Shown here: positions 12,463 to 21,121 of the stretch, one piece after another
Layout of the letters: each line of letters opens with the position of its first letter
Position numbering within the stretch: position 1 is the first letter of the stretch
Assembly: GCA_028583405.1 (NCBI GenBank)
Contig: CM053253.1
Location: 398,230 to 462,229, forward strand
Origin: Pogonophryne albipinna
Taxonomy: Eukaryota; Chordata; Actinopteri; Perciformes; Artedidraconidae
Length of the DNA: 64,000 bases
Direction of reading: 5' to 3'
Notes under the pieces: model-generated
The model's input: the letters and a program-made list of their open reading frames with translations, nothing else
Database searches by the model: none
Told to the model about the DNA's origin: nothing
Program-made: the position numbers and the translations under genes

Positions 12463-12780
12463 CGAGTCTGCAGCTGCAGTGTGATAAGAAGCAGATCACG
12501 GCTCCCCTCGGGTCAGACTTCCTGCTCTCCTGCAGCTATGAGAACCAGCTGCTCAGCAACAAGTACTGGTGCGGAGGAGAGTCCAGGAGGACCTGCGAGG
12601 TGCTGGTGGACTCGGAGGGGAAGACCAGAACCACCCGGGTTCACATCGTGGATGCTCGAAGTAGAGGACTGTTTGTGAGGGTCTTAGATCTGCAGAAGGG
12701 GGACAGCGGGGTCTACTGGGTCGGGATCGACAGGCCTTATGCTGACATCATGACGTCAGTGAGGGTGGTCGTCACTGAAG
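12463..12780 (+). CDS. Ig V-type domain exon, CD300/pIgR-like receptor
   Basis: One exon of a predicted cell-surface immunoglobulin-superfamily receptor. The acceptor 'TTTCTGTGTCAG' ends at 12462 and the donor 'GAAG|GTGAGA' follows 12780, giving a phase 1-1 exon, the usual form for an Ig domain. The translation has strand B GSDFLLSCSY, then KYWCGGESRRTC (the tryptophan-adjacent cysteine plus a second nearby cysteine, typical of CD300/CMRF35 and pIgR domains), FVRVLDLQ and the D-x-G-x-Y motif in KGDSGVYWVG. The canonical strand-F cysteine (YWC expected) is replaced by valine in YWVG, so the main intradomain disulfide may be missing. A second, damaged Ig exon lies at 14227-14871. Signal peptide, transmembrane and tail exons were not found. 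The family is large and often pseudogenised in fish. Function (inhibitory, activating or Ig transport) cannot be told from this exon. Confidence 0.7.
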
Positions 12781-12784
12781 GTGA

Positions 12785-13500
12785 GAATACACACTGCAGG
12801 TGGAGAGGGTTCAATATTGAACTAACAGGTATCACCATGAAACCCCCGTGCCCGGTGTGCCAGTCAGCAGACGCACAGGATCACTCCGATGTAACGTAAT
12901 GCCCTTTCCTTTTTAGACATCATAGTAAACCAAGTGCAATCAAGCTGGTTTGCACATGTACAGACAATTGGGGCTTTGTTTAAAACATTTTGTGGTTTGT
13001 GTTCCAGCTGTCAATCAGCTGGGCGCAGCGTGTCCATTGCAGCCTGTGCATTTCAAGCAGCAGCAACTCTATCCACCTTGTCAAATGAAATAAAACAAAT
13101 GTGTTGTGTTATATCAGCTGCACAATTGACCGAATATATGGTGTTCTTATCAGTTTTAATCATACACGTACACAAATCGTACAAGTACCCTTTAAGTTAT
13201 GAAGTTATAGAAGCCTTATCAAGAAGAAAGAATACCGTTGTTTGTTATTTGATATGAGTTTTGCCTCTTTGTTTTGAATATTGTAAAGGCCTCTTTTCTT
13301 TGTTGCTTTTGTAAAATTTGTTATTTTATTTTGTTCAAACACATCGCAACATCATCTAAACCATCGGAGGCCGAGCAACTCTTCAACTGTAAGTAATTTA
13401 AAGGAAAGAAAATGAGTTAGAAGTGTCTGTTTAAGGCGTCTAGTGGCTTGATAGAAAAACAAGGAATGAAGCCACGACATTCATTCTAGTCAGACCCATA
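12785..13500. other. Intron of the Ig-receptor gene, no other feature
   Basis: AT-rich sequence between the two Ig exons. The 107-codon frame at 12934-13257 has no family resemblance. Confidence 0.4.
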
Positions 13501-13506
13501 AGAGCA

Positions 13507-13847
13507 GGGGTCTCAAACTCAAGGCCCGGGGGCCAAATCCAGCCCGCGACTTGATTTTATGTGGCCCCGCAAGAGCTTGCAACGAATATAATACGTTTAT
13601 TATACGGTTACATGCCACTTTACAGAAGCAGGTTGTCCATAAACTACATGTCCCACAATGCATCTTTTTGTGACACTGAAGAGACTTGCAATTATTTGCC
13701 CTGGACTTCTTCAGACGTAGTTAATTAATAAGTTATTATCCTATCCAGAGGCAATCGTGTAATATAATACATTATAGTTACAACCGGCCCTTTGAGTGCA
13801 ACCTTTATGCGAATGTGGCCCTCAATGAAATTGAGTTTGACATTAGA
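13507..13847. mobile_element. hAT-like MITE ('GTCTCAAACTC' type)
   Basis: Starts 'CAGGGGTCTCAAACTCAAGG' and ends with an imperfect inverse, 'AAATTGAGTTTGACAT'. The inside has 'GGCCCGGGGGCC' and 'TGGCCC' blocks. The same family occurs at 45824-46326 and 49190-49692. Target-site duplications are not clear. It lies in the intron of the Ig gene. Confidence 0.55.
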
Positions 13848-14226
13848 GTGTAAAAACTATAAGTATCTGAAATAAATATGTGTACTGAAAGAATAACTGT
13901 ATGCATTGTTTCTTATGTGCAATTACTTCATACTGTCTTTGTCTTTTTCGTCCTGCATTTATTGGGCCCCCCTCAGAAAATAACTGGCCCCCCCCAGTCA
14001 AATTCAACAACATCAGTCCTGTCTAATGCAAAAATAAATACATTTATGTCATCATGTTTTTTTATTTAGCACATTTGAACAAGGCATAAATAAATCAATA
14101 AGATATCGTGCAAAGGAAGCATCTTATAAAACTACATTTAAATGCAGTAAAGAAAAAGCCAATACAAATTAAAACAAGATGAATTGGAATAAAAAAAAGG
14201 TTGCCCTGCTCTCCTCTGTGTTTCAG

Positions 14227-14871
14227 TCCCGGTCTCTAAGCCCCGCCTCCAGCCCCTGGTCTCCCTGATGGAGGGCTCCACCTGTCGGGGGGGGTCCGGT
14301 GACGGTGCGATGTGTGTGTTCACGGGGGACCGTGGTCCGTTACTCCTGGTTCCGACACACACACCCCGAGGATGTCCTGCTGCAGAACTCTGCTGACCTG
14401 CAGCTCACCTGTGACTCTCTGCAGCTCACCTGTGACTCTCTGCAGCTCACCTGTGACTCTCTGCGGCTCACCTGTGACTCTCTGCGGCTCACCTGTGACT
14501 CTCACTTGTGACTCTCTGCGGCTCACCTGTGACTCTCTGCGGCTCACCTGTGACTCTCTGCAGCTCACCTGTGACTCTCTGCGGCTCACCTGTGACTCTC
14601 TGCGGCTCACCTGTGACTCTCTGCGGCTCACCTGTGACTCTCTGCGGCTCACCTGTGACTCTCACCTGTGACTCTCTGCGGCTCACCTGTGACTCTCTGC
14701 GGCTCACCTGTGACTCTCTGCGGCTCACCTGTGACTCTCACCTGTGACTCTCTGCGGCTCACCTGTGACTCTCTGCGGCTCACCTGTGACTCTCTGCAGC
14801 TCACCTGAGCCTCAGAGTGAACATCCTCCCTCCTGCAGACTCACACTGCAGATATGTGGTTCACCTGCAAG
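14227..14871 (+). pseudogene. Second Ig-domain exon of the CD300/pIgR-like gene, disrupted
   Basis: The acceptor 'TGTGTTTCAG' ends at 14226 and a donor 'CAAG|GTAACG' follows 14871. The 5' part reads VPVSKPRLQPLVSLMEGST in the frame expected from exon 12463-12780. The Ig core (VRCVCSRGTVVRYSWF, then DVLLQNSADLQLTCD) lies in another frame, so there is a shift near the G-run at 14287-14303. The middle is about 20 copies of a 21-bp unit, each reading SLRLTCD, with a TGA at 14509-14511 in that frame. The 3' end could read TADMWFTCK or LSLRVNILPPADS, depending on frame. As it stands, a folded Ig domain cannot be produced. Either this is a pseudogene, or the G-run and repeat number are mis-assembled. 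Confidence 0.55.
14398..14810. repeat. 21-bp minisatellite in an Ig exon
   Basis: About 20 head-to-tail units of CTGCGGCTCACCTGTGACTC plus T. A few units have CTGCAG instead of CTGCGG, and there are three interruptions where 'GACTCTCACCTGTGACTCT' (or CACTTG) shortens a unit. Because 21 is a multiple of 3, whole-unit changes keep the frame, but the short units break it. The unit seems to derive from the exon's own sequence at 14395-14415. Confidence 0.95.
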
Positions 14872-15279
14872 GTAACGACTCTGCTTCATATAAATATCAG
14901 ATATAAAACCTAATGAAAGAACTGCTGTTCCTACGATGTGTTTATAATAAACGCACCTTTCAAAATGAATCACAGCGAGTAATAAGACATGCTTCAGATC
15001 GTGGTACATAACTGTTTAGCAGCAGCACCTTTCAAATGACTTTGGTTTGATCTTTATCTCGCGCTGCAGTGTGTCGGCTTTGCCTTCAGTGACTCATAGT
15101 GGCCGTGTTTGAAAGCACACACACTAGGATGTATTTGGGTGTGTGCGCTGCATACATAAACACAGTGAGAGACATTCATTAAATACATGTTTCTAACTAA
15201 ACTTAACACAAGAAGGCAATTTGTGTTTGATGGACGATTTCTATGTTGTTACAATGCTTTTTGGCATTGCTGTGTTTGG
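14872..15279. other. No gene recognised
   Basis: Sequence between the Ig exon and the DIRS element. Around 15205-15235 it shares a short inverted match ('AGAAGGCAATTTGTGTTTG') with about 8000-8020, suggesting an old repeat. Confidence 0.4.
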
Positions 15280-15465
15280 TTCTATTTCGTATATGGCTTC
15301 GCCCTCTAAGGCTATCGCTATTGGGTTATCCCTCTGCGCCCCCGCGCAGCACTGAAACACTTTTAGTCCACGCCCACCCGCCAGGTGGGCCCCACCCTCG
15401 GGCCTCCTTCCGGTATAAATAGGAAGGGAGCCCGGCAATCTGCTCCCTCTTTTCTTCAGCAACCA
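15280..15465 (+). repeat. Left inverted terminal repeat of the DIRS element
   Basis: 'GGCTATCGCTATTGGGTTAT' through 'CCTTCCGGTATAAATAGG' occurs in inverse at 20262-20427. The start also pairs with 20105-20176. 'TATAAATAG' at about 15413 could serve as a TATA box for plus-strand transcription of the element. Confidence 0.8.
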
Positions 15466-15485
15466 GCACAGTACTGAAGCACAGC

Positions 15486-16290
15486 AATGGAGAATCATCA
15501 TGACAACTGCGTCCGTGATTGTCCCTCATGTGACTCTGGGTTCATAATGAGTTATGACCAGCAGAGATAAAAGCAGTATGCGAATCCTGCCTGGGGTCAG
15601 AGCACGCGTACGCGGCTCTAAACCAGCAGGTAGCATGCACACACTGCGCTCGTCTCCCCTCGGGCGACAGGAAGCGGAGAGCGGACGTTCTTGCTGCTGT
15701 GGCCGAGGAGAACGATTGTCCCGTCCAGGCTTACGAGCCCGCGGACGGGGCCTCGTGTCCCTGGGGCCGAGTGCCGGGCAGGAGTCCGAAGAAAAGCAAC
15801 TCCTGCCCCGCCTCCCTCCACGGTTCACCGTTCGGTTCTCCCCTCCCTCCTCTCCCCCGGACGGGGGAGACAGAGTCGGAGCAGGGTGCCAGCTTGGCGG
15901 CCGAACATGCTTTCCCCCTCTCCGTCAGACACAGATCCAGCGCCACCTCGGGCTGAAGTAGGCGTCTGTTACGGAGACGGCCAGAAAAGTGCTACTGGAC
16001 GCTCCAATCAGCCCGGACGGGCTGCTCGGACCCCAGTTCCACGCCATGGTGGAGTCCATGAAGACGGCCGCGGAACAGGCGGACGACATTCGACAGCATT
16101 GAGCTGCCACAGCGGCATCAACGCCCGCAGCAGCCGCGGCGTCGAGAGCGCCCTTCGGCGGCTGCAGGGGCTCCGTCCCACGTCTCCGCTCCCCCGCCAC
16201 CCGAGAGACAGGGTCTCCCGGCGGCGAGTCAAAGGGGAGGGAGGCTCGCCCGCTGCTCCGCGAGAGCCTCCGAGGACGCAGAGCCGGTAA
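15486..16290 (+). pseudogene. DIRS gag remnant
   Basis: Around 15960-16080 one frame reads KVLLDAPISPDGLLGPQF and then AMVESMKTAAEQADDIR, a stretch I recognise from fish DIRS gag proteins (LLDAPISPDGLFG type). Upstream frames carry proline- and arginine-rich sequence with CPSCDSG near the start. Stops and shifts occur throughout, for example right after DIRQH at about 16105. The predicted role was RNA packaging. Confidence 0.6.
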
Positions 16291-18660
16291 TTAAGCCGGC
16301 TGCCACTAATCTGTTGATTAAGTAGACGGCAGGGCTCCCTGCAGAAGCCTGCTGGTTTTAACCTATCGGTTAATAACCTGCAGAGCTCGCGGCATTCCTC
16401 TGTCCGAGATACGCCTCCTACACACGATCATAATAACCCATGAGCGCCGTTTTAACGCCTCATGTGGACAACACTGCGCACACCTCCACTCATCCCCTGA
16501 GCGTGTACGCGCCTCATGATGAGAGTCGGAGTGAGACACAGCGTGTGGAGGCCCCGCGCAACCCGTTCGGTCCCAGCCCACCTGGGGTTGCCTCACGGCC
16601 TGTGTAAACCAGCTGCCTATAACCTGTCGGTTAATAGCCAGCAGGGCTCGTTGCTAAAGCCTGGTTTTAACCTGTTGGTTAATAAATTTCAGAGCGCGCT
16701 AATTAAGCCGGCTGCCACTAATCTGTTGATTAAGTAGACAGCAGGGCTCCCTGCAGAAGCCTGCCGGTTTTAACCTATCGGTTAATAACCTGCAGAGCTC
16801 GCGGCATTCCTCTGTCCGAGATATACCTCCTACACACGGTCATAATAAACCATGAGCGCCGTTATAACGCCTCATGTGGACAGCACTGCACACACCGCCA
16901 CTCATCCCCTGAGCGTGTACACGCCTCATGATGACAGCCGGAGTGAAACGCAGCGTGTGGAGGCTTCCTCGCAGCCCTTTCGCCTCACGGGCAGTGGCGG
17001 CGAGGGCAATGGCGTGGCTCGTCACCATGACGACCATTACGGCACATCACAGAGAAGCCAGAACGGGGGAAGGAGCAGTATTCCAGGCTGAGTGCCCCAG
17101 CGGCAGCGCCACGGCGTCAGGGCTCGCTGCAGAATTCTGCTGGTTTTAATCTATCGGTTAATAAACTGCAGAGCTCGCTAATTAAGCCGGCTGCCACTAA
17201 TCTGTTGATTAAGTAGACAGCAGGGCTCGCTGCAGAAGCCTGCCGGTTTTAACCCCTGTTAATAACCTGCAGAGCTCGCAGCATTCCTCTGTCCAAGATA
17301 CGCCTCGTACACACGGTCATAATAAACCCATGAACGTCGTTATAACGCTTCATGTGGGCAGCACTGCACACACCTCCATCCATCCCCTGAGCGTGTACGC
17401 GCCTCATGATGAGAGTCGGAGTGAGACGGCGGCAGGGGCTCTGGCGTGGCTCGTGCGCCCGCTCTCAGAGTGTTTCTCAGAGTGGCAGCGCGTGGGTCTG
17501 ATGCACAGATGGATGAGCAGGCTGATCAGCAGAGGATACGTCCTGCAGTTCGCCTCTCCCCCCCCCCCCCCCCCCCCCCCCCACAGTTCAATGGGATACA
17601 GGAAACACTCCTGTCCTCCCAGAAGCTATGTCTTGCGCTCCAATCCGAGCGGCTGGAACTCCTGTTGAAAGAGGATATTTCCAGGGTTTCTCTAAGGGAG
17701 GAAAATCAGGGGTTTTCACTCCCGTTATTTTTCTAATCCCGAAAAAGACTGGGGGAATGAGACATCCTCGATCTGTCAGTATTCCACATGCTGACGATCA
17801 AACAGGTGCTGGAATGTGTTCACCAGGACGACTGGTTCACTTCCACCTGAAGGATGCATACTTCCACGTACCCATCATCCCGAAACATAGGAAATTCCTG
17901 CGTTTCTCATTTCAGGGAATATCAGACCAGACAATCGTCTGCCGTTCGGATATTTCCTGGCTCCTCCCATTTTTGTGTAGAGAAGGCTGGAGCCACTACA
18001 CAGAGGAGGGATGAGAGTGTGGTTTCCTCTGGACGACCTGCTATTTGCTGGCTCGCTCCAGGGAGGAAGTCGCTTTACAGACGGTACATCTCGTATCGCA
18101 TCTGTCAAAGCCTGGGTTTCATAATAAATTGGAAGAAGAGCTGTCCTCTTCCCTCTCAGACAAACGTTTATCTGGAGTGGAATTAAACTCAGCCAGCAGC
18201 AGAGCGCGGCTCTCGCGGCAGCGAGTGGAGAAACTGACAGCTCTCCTCCGGCATGTCACAACCCACACAGCCCTCTCCGTGACGCAGCTGCTCGGCGTTG
18301 GCGTCAGCTGGTCACGTGGGGATTCCCCTGGGTCTCTCCCAACAGGGGGACACTCCAGAGGTGGTTCATTCGCTGCAGAAGCCTGCTGTTTTAACCTATT
18401 GGTTTATAAACTGCAGAGCTAGCGGCATTCCTCTGTCCCAGATATGCCTCCTACACACGGTCATAATAAATCCACGAGCACCGTTATAACGCCTCGTGTG
18501 GACAGCATACACACACCTCTCATCCTCTGGGCGTGTACGCGCCTCATGATGAGAGACGGAGTGAAATGCAGCGTGTGGAAACTCCCTCGCAGCCCTTTTG
18601 CCTCACGGGCGGCGATGGCGTGGCTCGTCACCATGACGACCATTACGGCACATCACAGAG
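16290..18660 (+). repeat. Four internal direct repeats in the DIRS element
   Basis: A block starting 'AAGCCGGCTGCCACTAATCT', containing 'TAACCTATCGGTTAATAACC' and 'GCGGCATTCCTCTGTCC', and ending 'CCTCATGATGAGAG', occurs at about 16290-16590, 16690-17000, 17170-17440 and, partly, 18372-18660. Spacers differ and include coding fragments. It looks like local amplification within the dead element or its family. Confidence 0.75.
17500..18200 (+). pseudogene. DIRS reverse transcriptase remnant
   Basis: Pieces in alternating frames fit a DIRS RT: ISRGYVLQFA before the C-tract (about 17526), HLKDAYFHVPIIPKHRKFLR (about 17842-17901), SFQGIS, and PLDDLLFAGS (about 18026), where the family has YLDDWLL. 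The order and spacing are right but several shifts and stops break it. Confidence 0.7.
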
Positions 18661-18749
18661 AAGCCAGCAGTTCCATGGGATACAAGAAACTCCTGTTATC
18701 CCAGGAACAGTGTTTTTCTAAATCTCGGAAAAGAACGGGGGAGTCGCCC

Positions 18750-19010
18750 CGTTGCTGTACAATCAAACATGTGTTGATTTGCACAGACAACAGGCCACGG
18801 CTATGGAAGCAGCCTACCTCAATCGCCAGGGAGGAGTACGATCTGCGCAGCTTCTGAACGCAACCAGGCGGCTGCTGTTCTGGGCGCGCACACACGTTGC
18901 TCTCCATCAGAGCAATGTATATCCCCGGCGAATTTAACGCAGCAGCCGTTGTATGCGAGGAGTATGGAGACTCAGACCTGTGTCACGCACACTGCCGCCT
19001 CAGTGGGATT
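18750..19010 (+). pseudogene. DIRS RNase H remnant
   Basis: AYLNRQGGVRSAQLL and RRLLFWARTHVALHQ (about 18804-18900) match the AYINRQGG-type RNase H block of DIRS polyproteins. It is followed by PGEFNAAA, like the family's GRLNxGAD motif. Frames shift around it. Confidence 0.65.
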
Positions 19011-19089
19011 TGGCTTTGGTGTTACGCGCACTAAAGCAAAGCCCCATTTGAACCTGATCAGGTTCCCCTTAAACTGTGTTCAGCCAAAG

Positions 19090-19680
19090 TAGTACTACTT
19101 TTGGCTCTATCAGAGAAAAGGGTGAGTGATTTGTCTGCTCTCTCTGTGGCTCCGTCAGCTCTCCGGATCCAAGGAGATGGCAGTTCAGCTGTTTTACGCC
19201 CTAACCCGGCTTCATGCCTAAGGTCATCACAACTCTTTTAGGTCAAGAGTGATCACCCTGGCTGGCTTATTCCCCCCTCCTTACAGGTCGGAGGAAGAAG
19301 CCACGTCTCATCTCCTCTGTCCTGTGTGCGCGCTGTCTTGCTATGTGGCGCGCACGGCGGCCTGGCGCCGTTCTCAGCGCCTGTTTGTGCACTATAGAGA
19401 GCGCTCCATCGGGCAACCTCTGTCTGCACAAACGGCTGTCACACTGGCTGTGTGAGGCTGTGTGAGGCTGTGTCGCAGGCATATGTCTCCTCTGGGGTGG
19501 AGCCCCCGGAGAACATTAATGCGCACTCCACCAGAGGAATTTCCTCCTCCACGGCTTTGCACGGAGGAATGTCAGTGGAAGATATTTGCACGGCTGCATC
19601 TTGGTCTTCCCCCTGTTCATATATTCATTTTTATTTGAGGGATGTCTCCCTTTCCTCTCTGACACACCCTGTACTGGGTG
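19090..19680 (+). pseudogene. DIRS tyrosine recombinase remnant
   Basis: LLLALSEKRVSDLSALSV (about 19092-19146) resembles the start of the catalytic domain. NAHSTRGISSSTALHGGMSV (from about 19517) followed by CTAASWSSPCSYIHFYLRDV gives the H-x2-R and the W/Y region of the active site: H and R are present, and tyrosines fall in the expected segment. A stop (about 19454) and shifts divide the domain. This enzyme would have integrated the circular cDNA. Confidence 0.7.
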
Positions 19681-20173
19681 TCCTGTCGGAGTGAGTGACG
19701 TCAGGGATCCAGCGGTGCGCCTCTCTCCTGCCTCTCCGCACACAGAGAGCGGCCCTTTTTCCCCTCGTATGAGAGGGATGTTCCCTTTACTCTGACACAC
19801 TTCGTACAGAGTGCCTGGTCAGAGTGAGTGACGTCAGGGATCCAGCTGAGCGCTCTTCTACCTGTCTAACACGGAGAGAGCGGCTGTTCCCCCTCTATAA
19901 TCGCAGGACAAGGTGGGACCTTCGTCTCTACTTTCTCACAGCGGCCGGTATGTATTGTTCCCAGCCTTCACCCCGTCGGGAAGATAGGCATGTTTTGCTA
20001 TGTTCCAGGGACGGTGATGCGCCATTACGCATGGCACAACAGGCAGGGGGTGTTATTGAGCAGGTGTGTCTGTGCTTCTAGTGCCGGACGGACCCAGTGG
20101 GGCGCAGACTACATCATGCTTCGCCCTTAACCCAATAGCGTTAGCCTTAGAGGGCGAAGCCATATACGAAATA

Positions 20174-20476
20174 GAACTGAGGTTACCTACTGTAACCCAG
20201 CTTCTATGAGTAAATGGCGCAGCCCTCTAAGCGCTGGGCCCCACTGGCTCTACGAATAGCTGAAGAAAAGTTATATTGTATGGGAGCAGATTGCCGGGCT
20301 CCCTTCCTATTTATACCGGAAGGAGGCCCGAGGGTGGGGCCCACCTGGCGGGTGGGCGTGGACGACAAGTGTTTCAGTGCTGCGCGGGGGCGCAGAGGGA
20401 TAACCCAATAGCGATAGCCTTAGAGGGCTGCGCCATTTACTCATAGAAGCTGGGTTACAGTAGGTAACCTCAGTTC
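20174..20476. repeat. Foldback element made of DIRS terminal repeat
   Basis: Arms of about 58 bp (GAACTGAGGTTACCTACTGT... at 20174-20231 and its inverse at 20419-20476) enclose about 190 bp that is the inverse of the DIRS left terminal repeat. It abuts the right end of the main element, sharing 'GAAC' at the joint. It could form a strong hairpin. Confidence 0.85.
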
Positions 20477-21121
20477 TTCCACACGCTACTGATGCTGCTT
20501 GCTGTTAAGCCCAAGCGGCAAACTGTGGGCCACTTCCGGGATGCGAATCAGGAAGTGCCTCAAAATGCAGTTCATCTAGTGGCCAGTAGGAGCAGTCTGC
20601 AGAAGGGAGCAATTTCCATAGACCCCAATGTTAAAATGCCCAACTTTACAGCAGAAATACATCGTGGTTCAAAAAAACATATTCTCTGTATAGTTAGATT
20701 CCCCCTTCCTGTCTATGGATCCTGGAGTGAATTTTTTCTCAACTCATCTGTTTAATTAATATTCAGTCTTAAAGTTATGCATAAATTAGGGCGTGGTCAC
20801 ATTGAGTGACAGCTCTGTCAAGTGACTGCTGCTGCTAGCTTCTTGTCTCTCTGCTAGCAGCTCCGTGAAGCTACAGGGACTCTGCCTGCTCAGGCCGTGG
20901 TTGTTTGTTCTTCATGCTTATATATCGGACTACTGTGACTCGCTCTGCGGTTGAAACAGACGGTGCATGAATGCGGTTTTGCGGTAAGTGAAATTCGAGT
21001 ACTTTATTTATGTGTTAATGATTTTAATCAGCTACGTAATGAATGTTAAGGCTTGGGTTAGCGTGTAAGCGAGTGGTAGCTACATCGGTACTAACGATGC
21101 TAATAGTAGCCTCCAAGTTAA
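20477..21121. other. Unclassified, probably old transposon sequence
   Basis: No gene is supported. 'GGCGTGGTCACATTGAGTGA' at about 20790 and repeated GCTAGC and CTGCTAGC words look like fish repeat sequence. The 87-codon frame at 20492-20755 has no family resemblance. Confidence 0.35.

Larger units (their letters stand above)
15280..20176 (+). mobile_element. DIRS-type tyrosine-recombinase retrotransposon, decayed
   Basis: About 4.9 kb. The left end (15280 onward, 'TTCTATTTCGTATATGGCTT') is repeated in inverse at the right (ending 20176, 'AAGCCATATACGAAATAGAA'). Inverted terminal repeats are a hallmark of DIRS elements, which integrate by tyrosine recombinase rather than a DDE integrase. The inside has, in order, a gag-like region, RT with a degenerate catalytic motif, RNase H and a recombinase C-terminus, in many frames with stops. 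A block of about 280 bp occurs four times (16290-17440 and 18372-18660), which is not usual for the family. A C-tract at 17560-17582 lies in the RT leader. No protein can be made intact. Confidence 0.8.

Noticed and set aside
12934..13257. 107-codon frame in the Ig-gene intron
   Set aside because: No conserved motif or splice signal, and AT-rich. It is probably chance.
14320..14728. Minus-strand frames of MSRRESQV repeats
   Set aside because: Antisense reading of the 21-bp minisatellite in the Ig exon.
14398..14810. CRISPR-like array
   Set aside because: The units are contiguous with no unique spacers, and the genome is a vertebrate. It is a minisatellite.
15554..16290. Long GC-rich open frames in several phases
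   Set aside because: Only the frame with LLDAPISPDG-type residues fits a known protein (DIRS gag). The rest are GC-rich chance frames.
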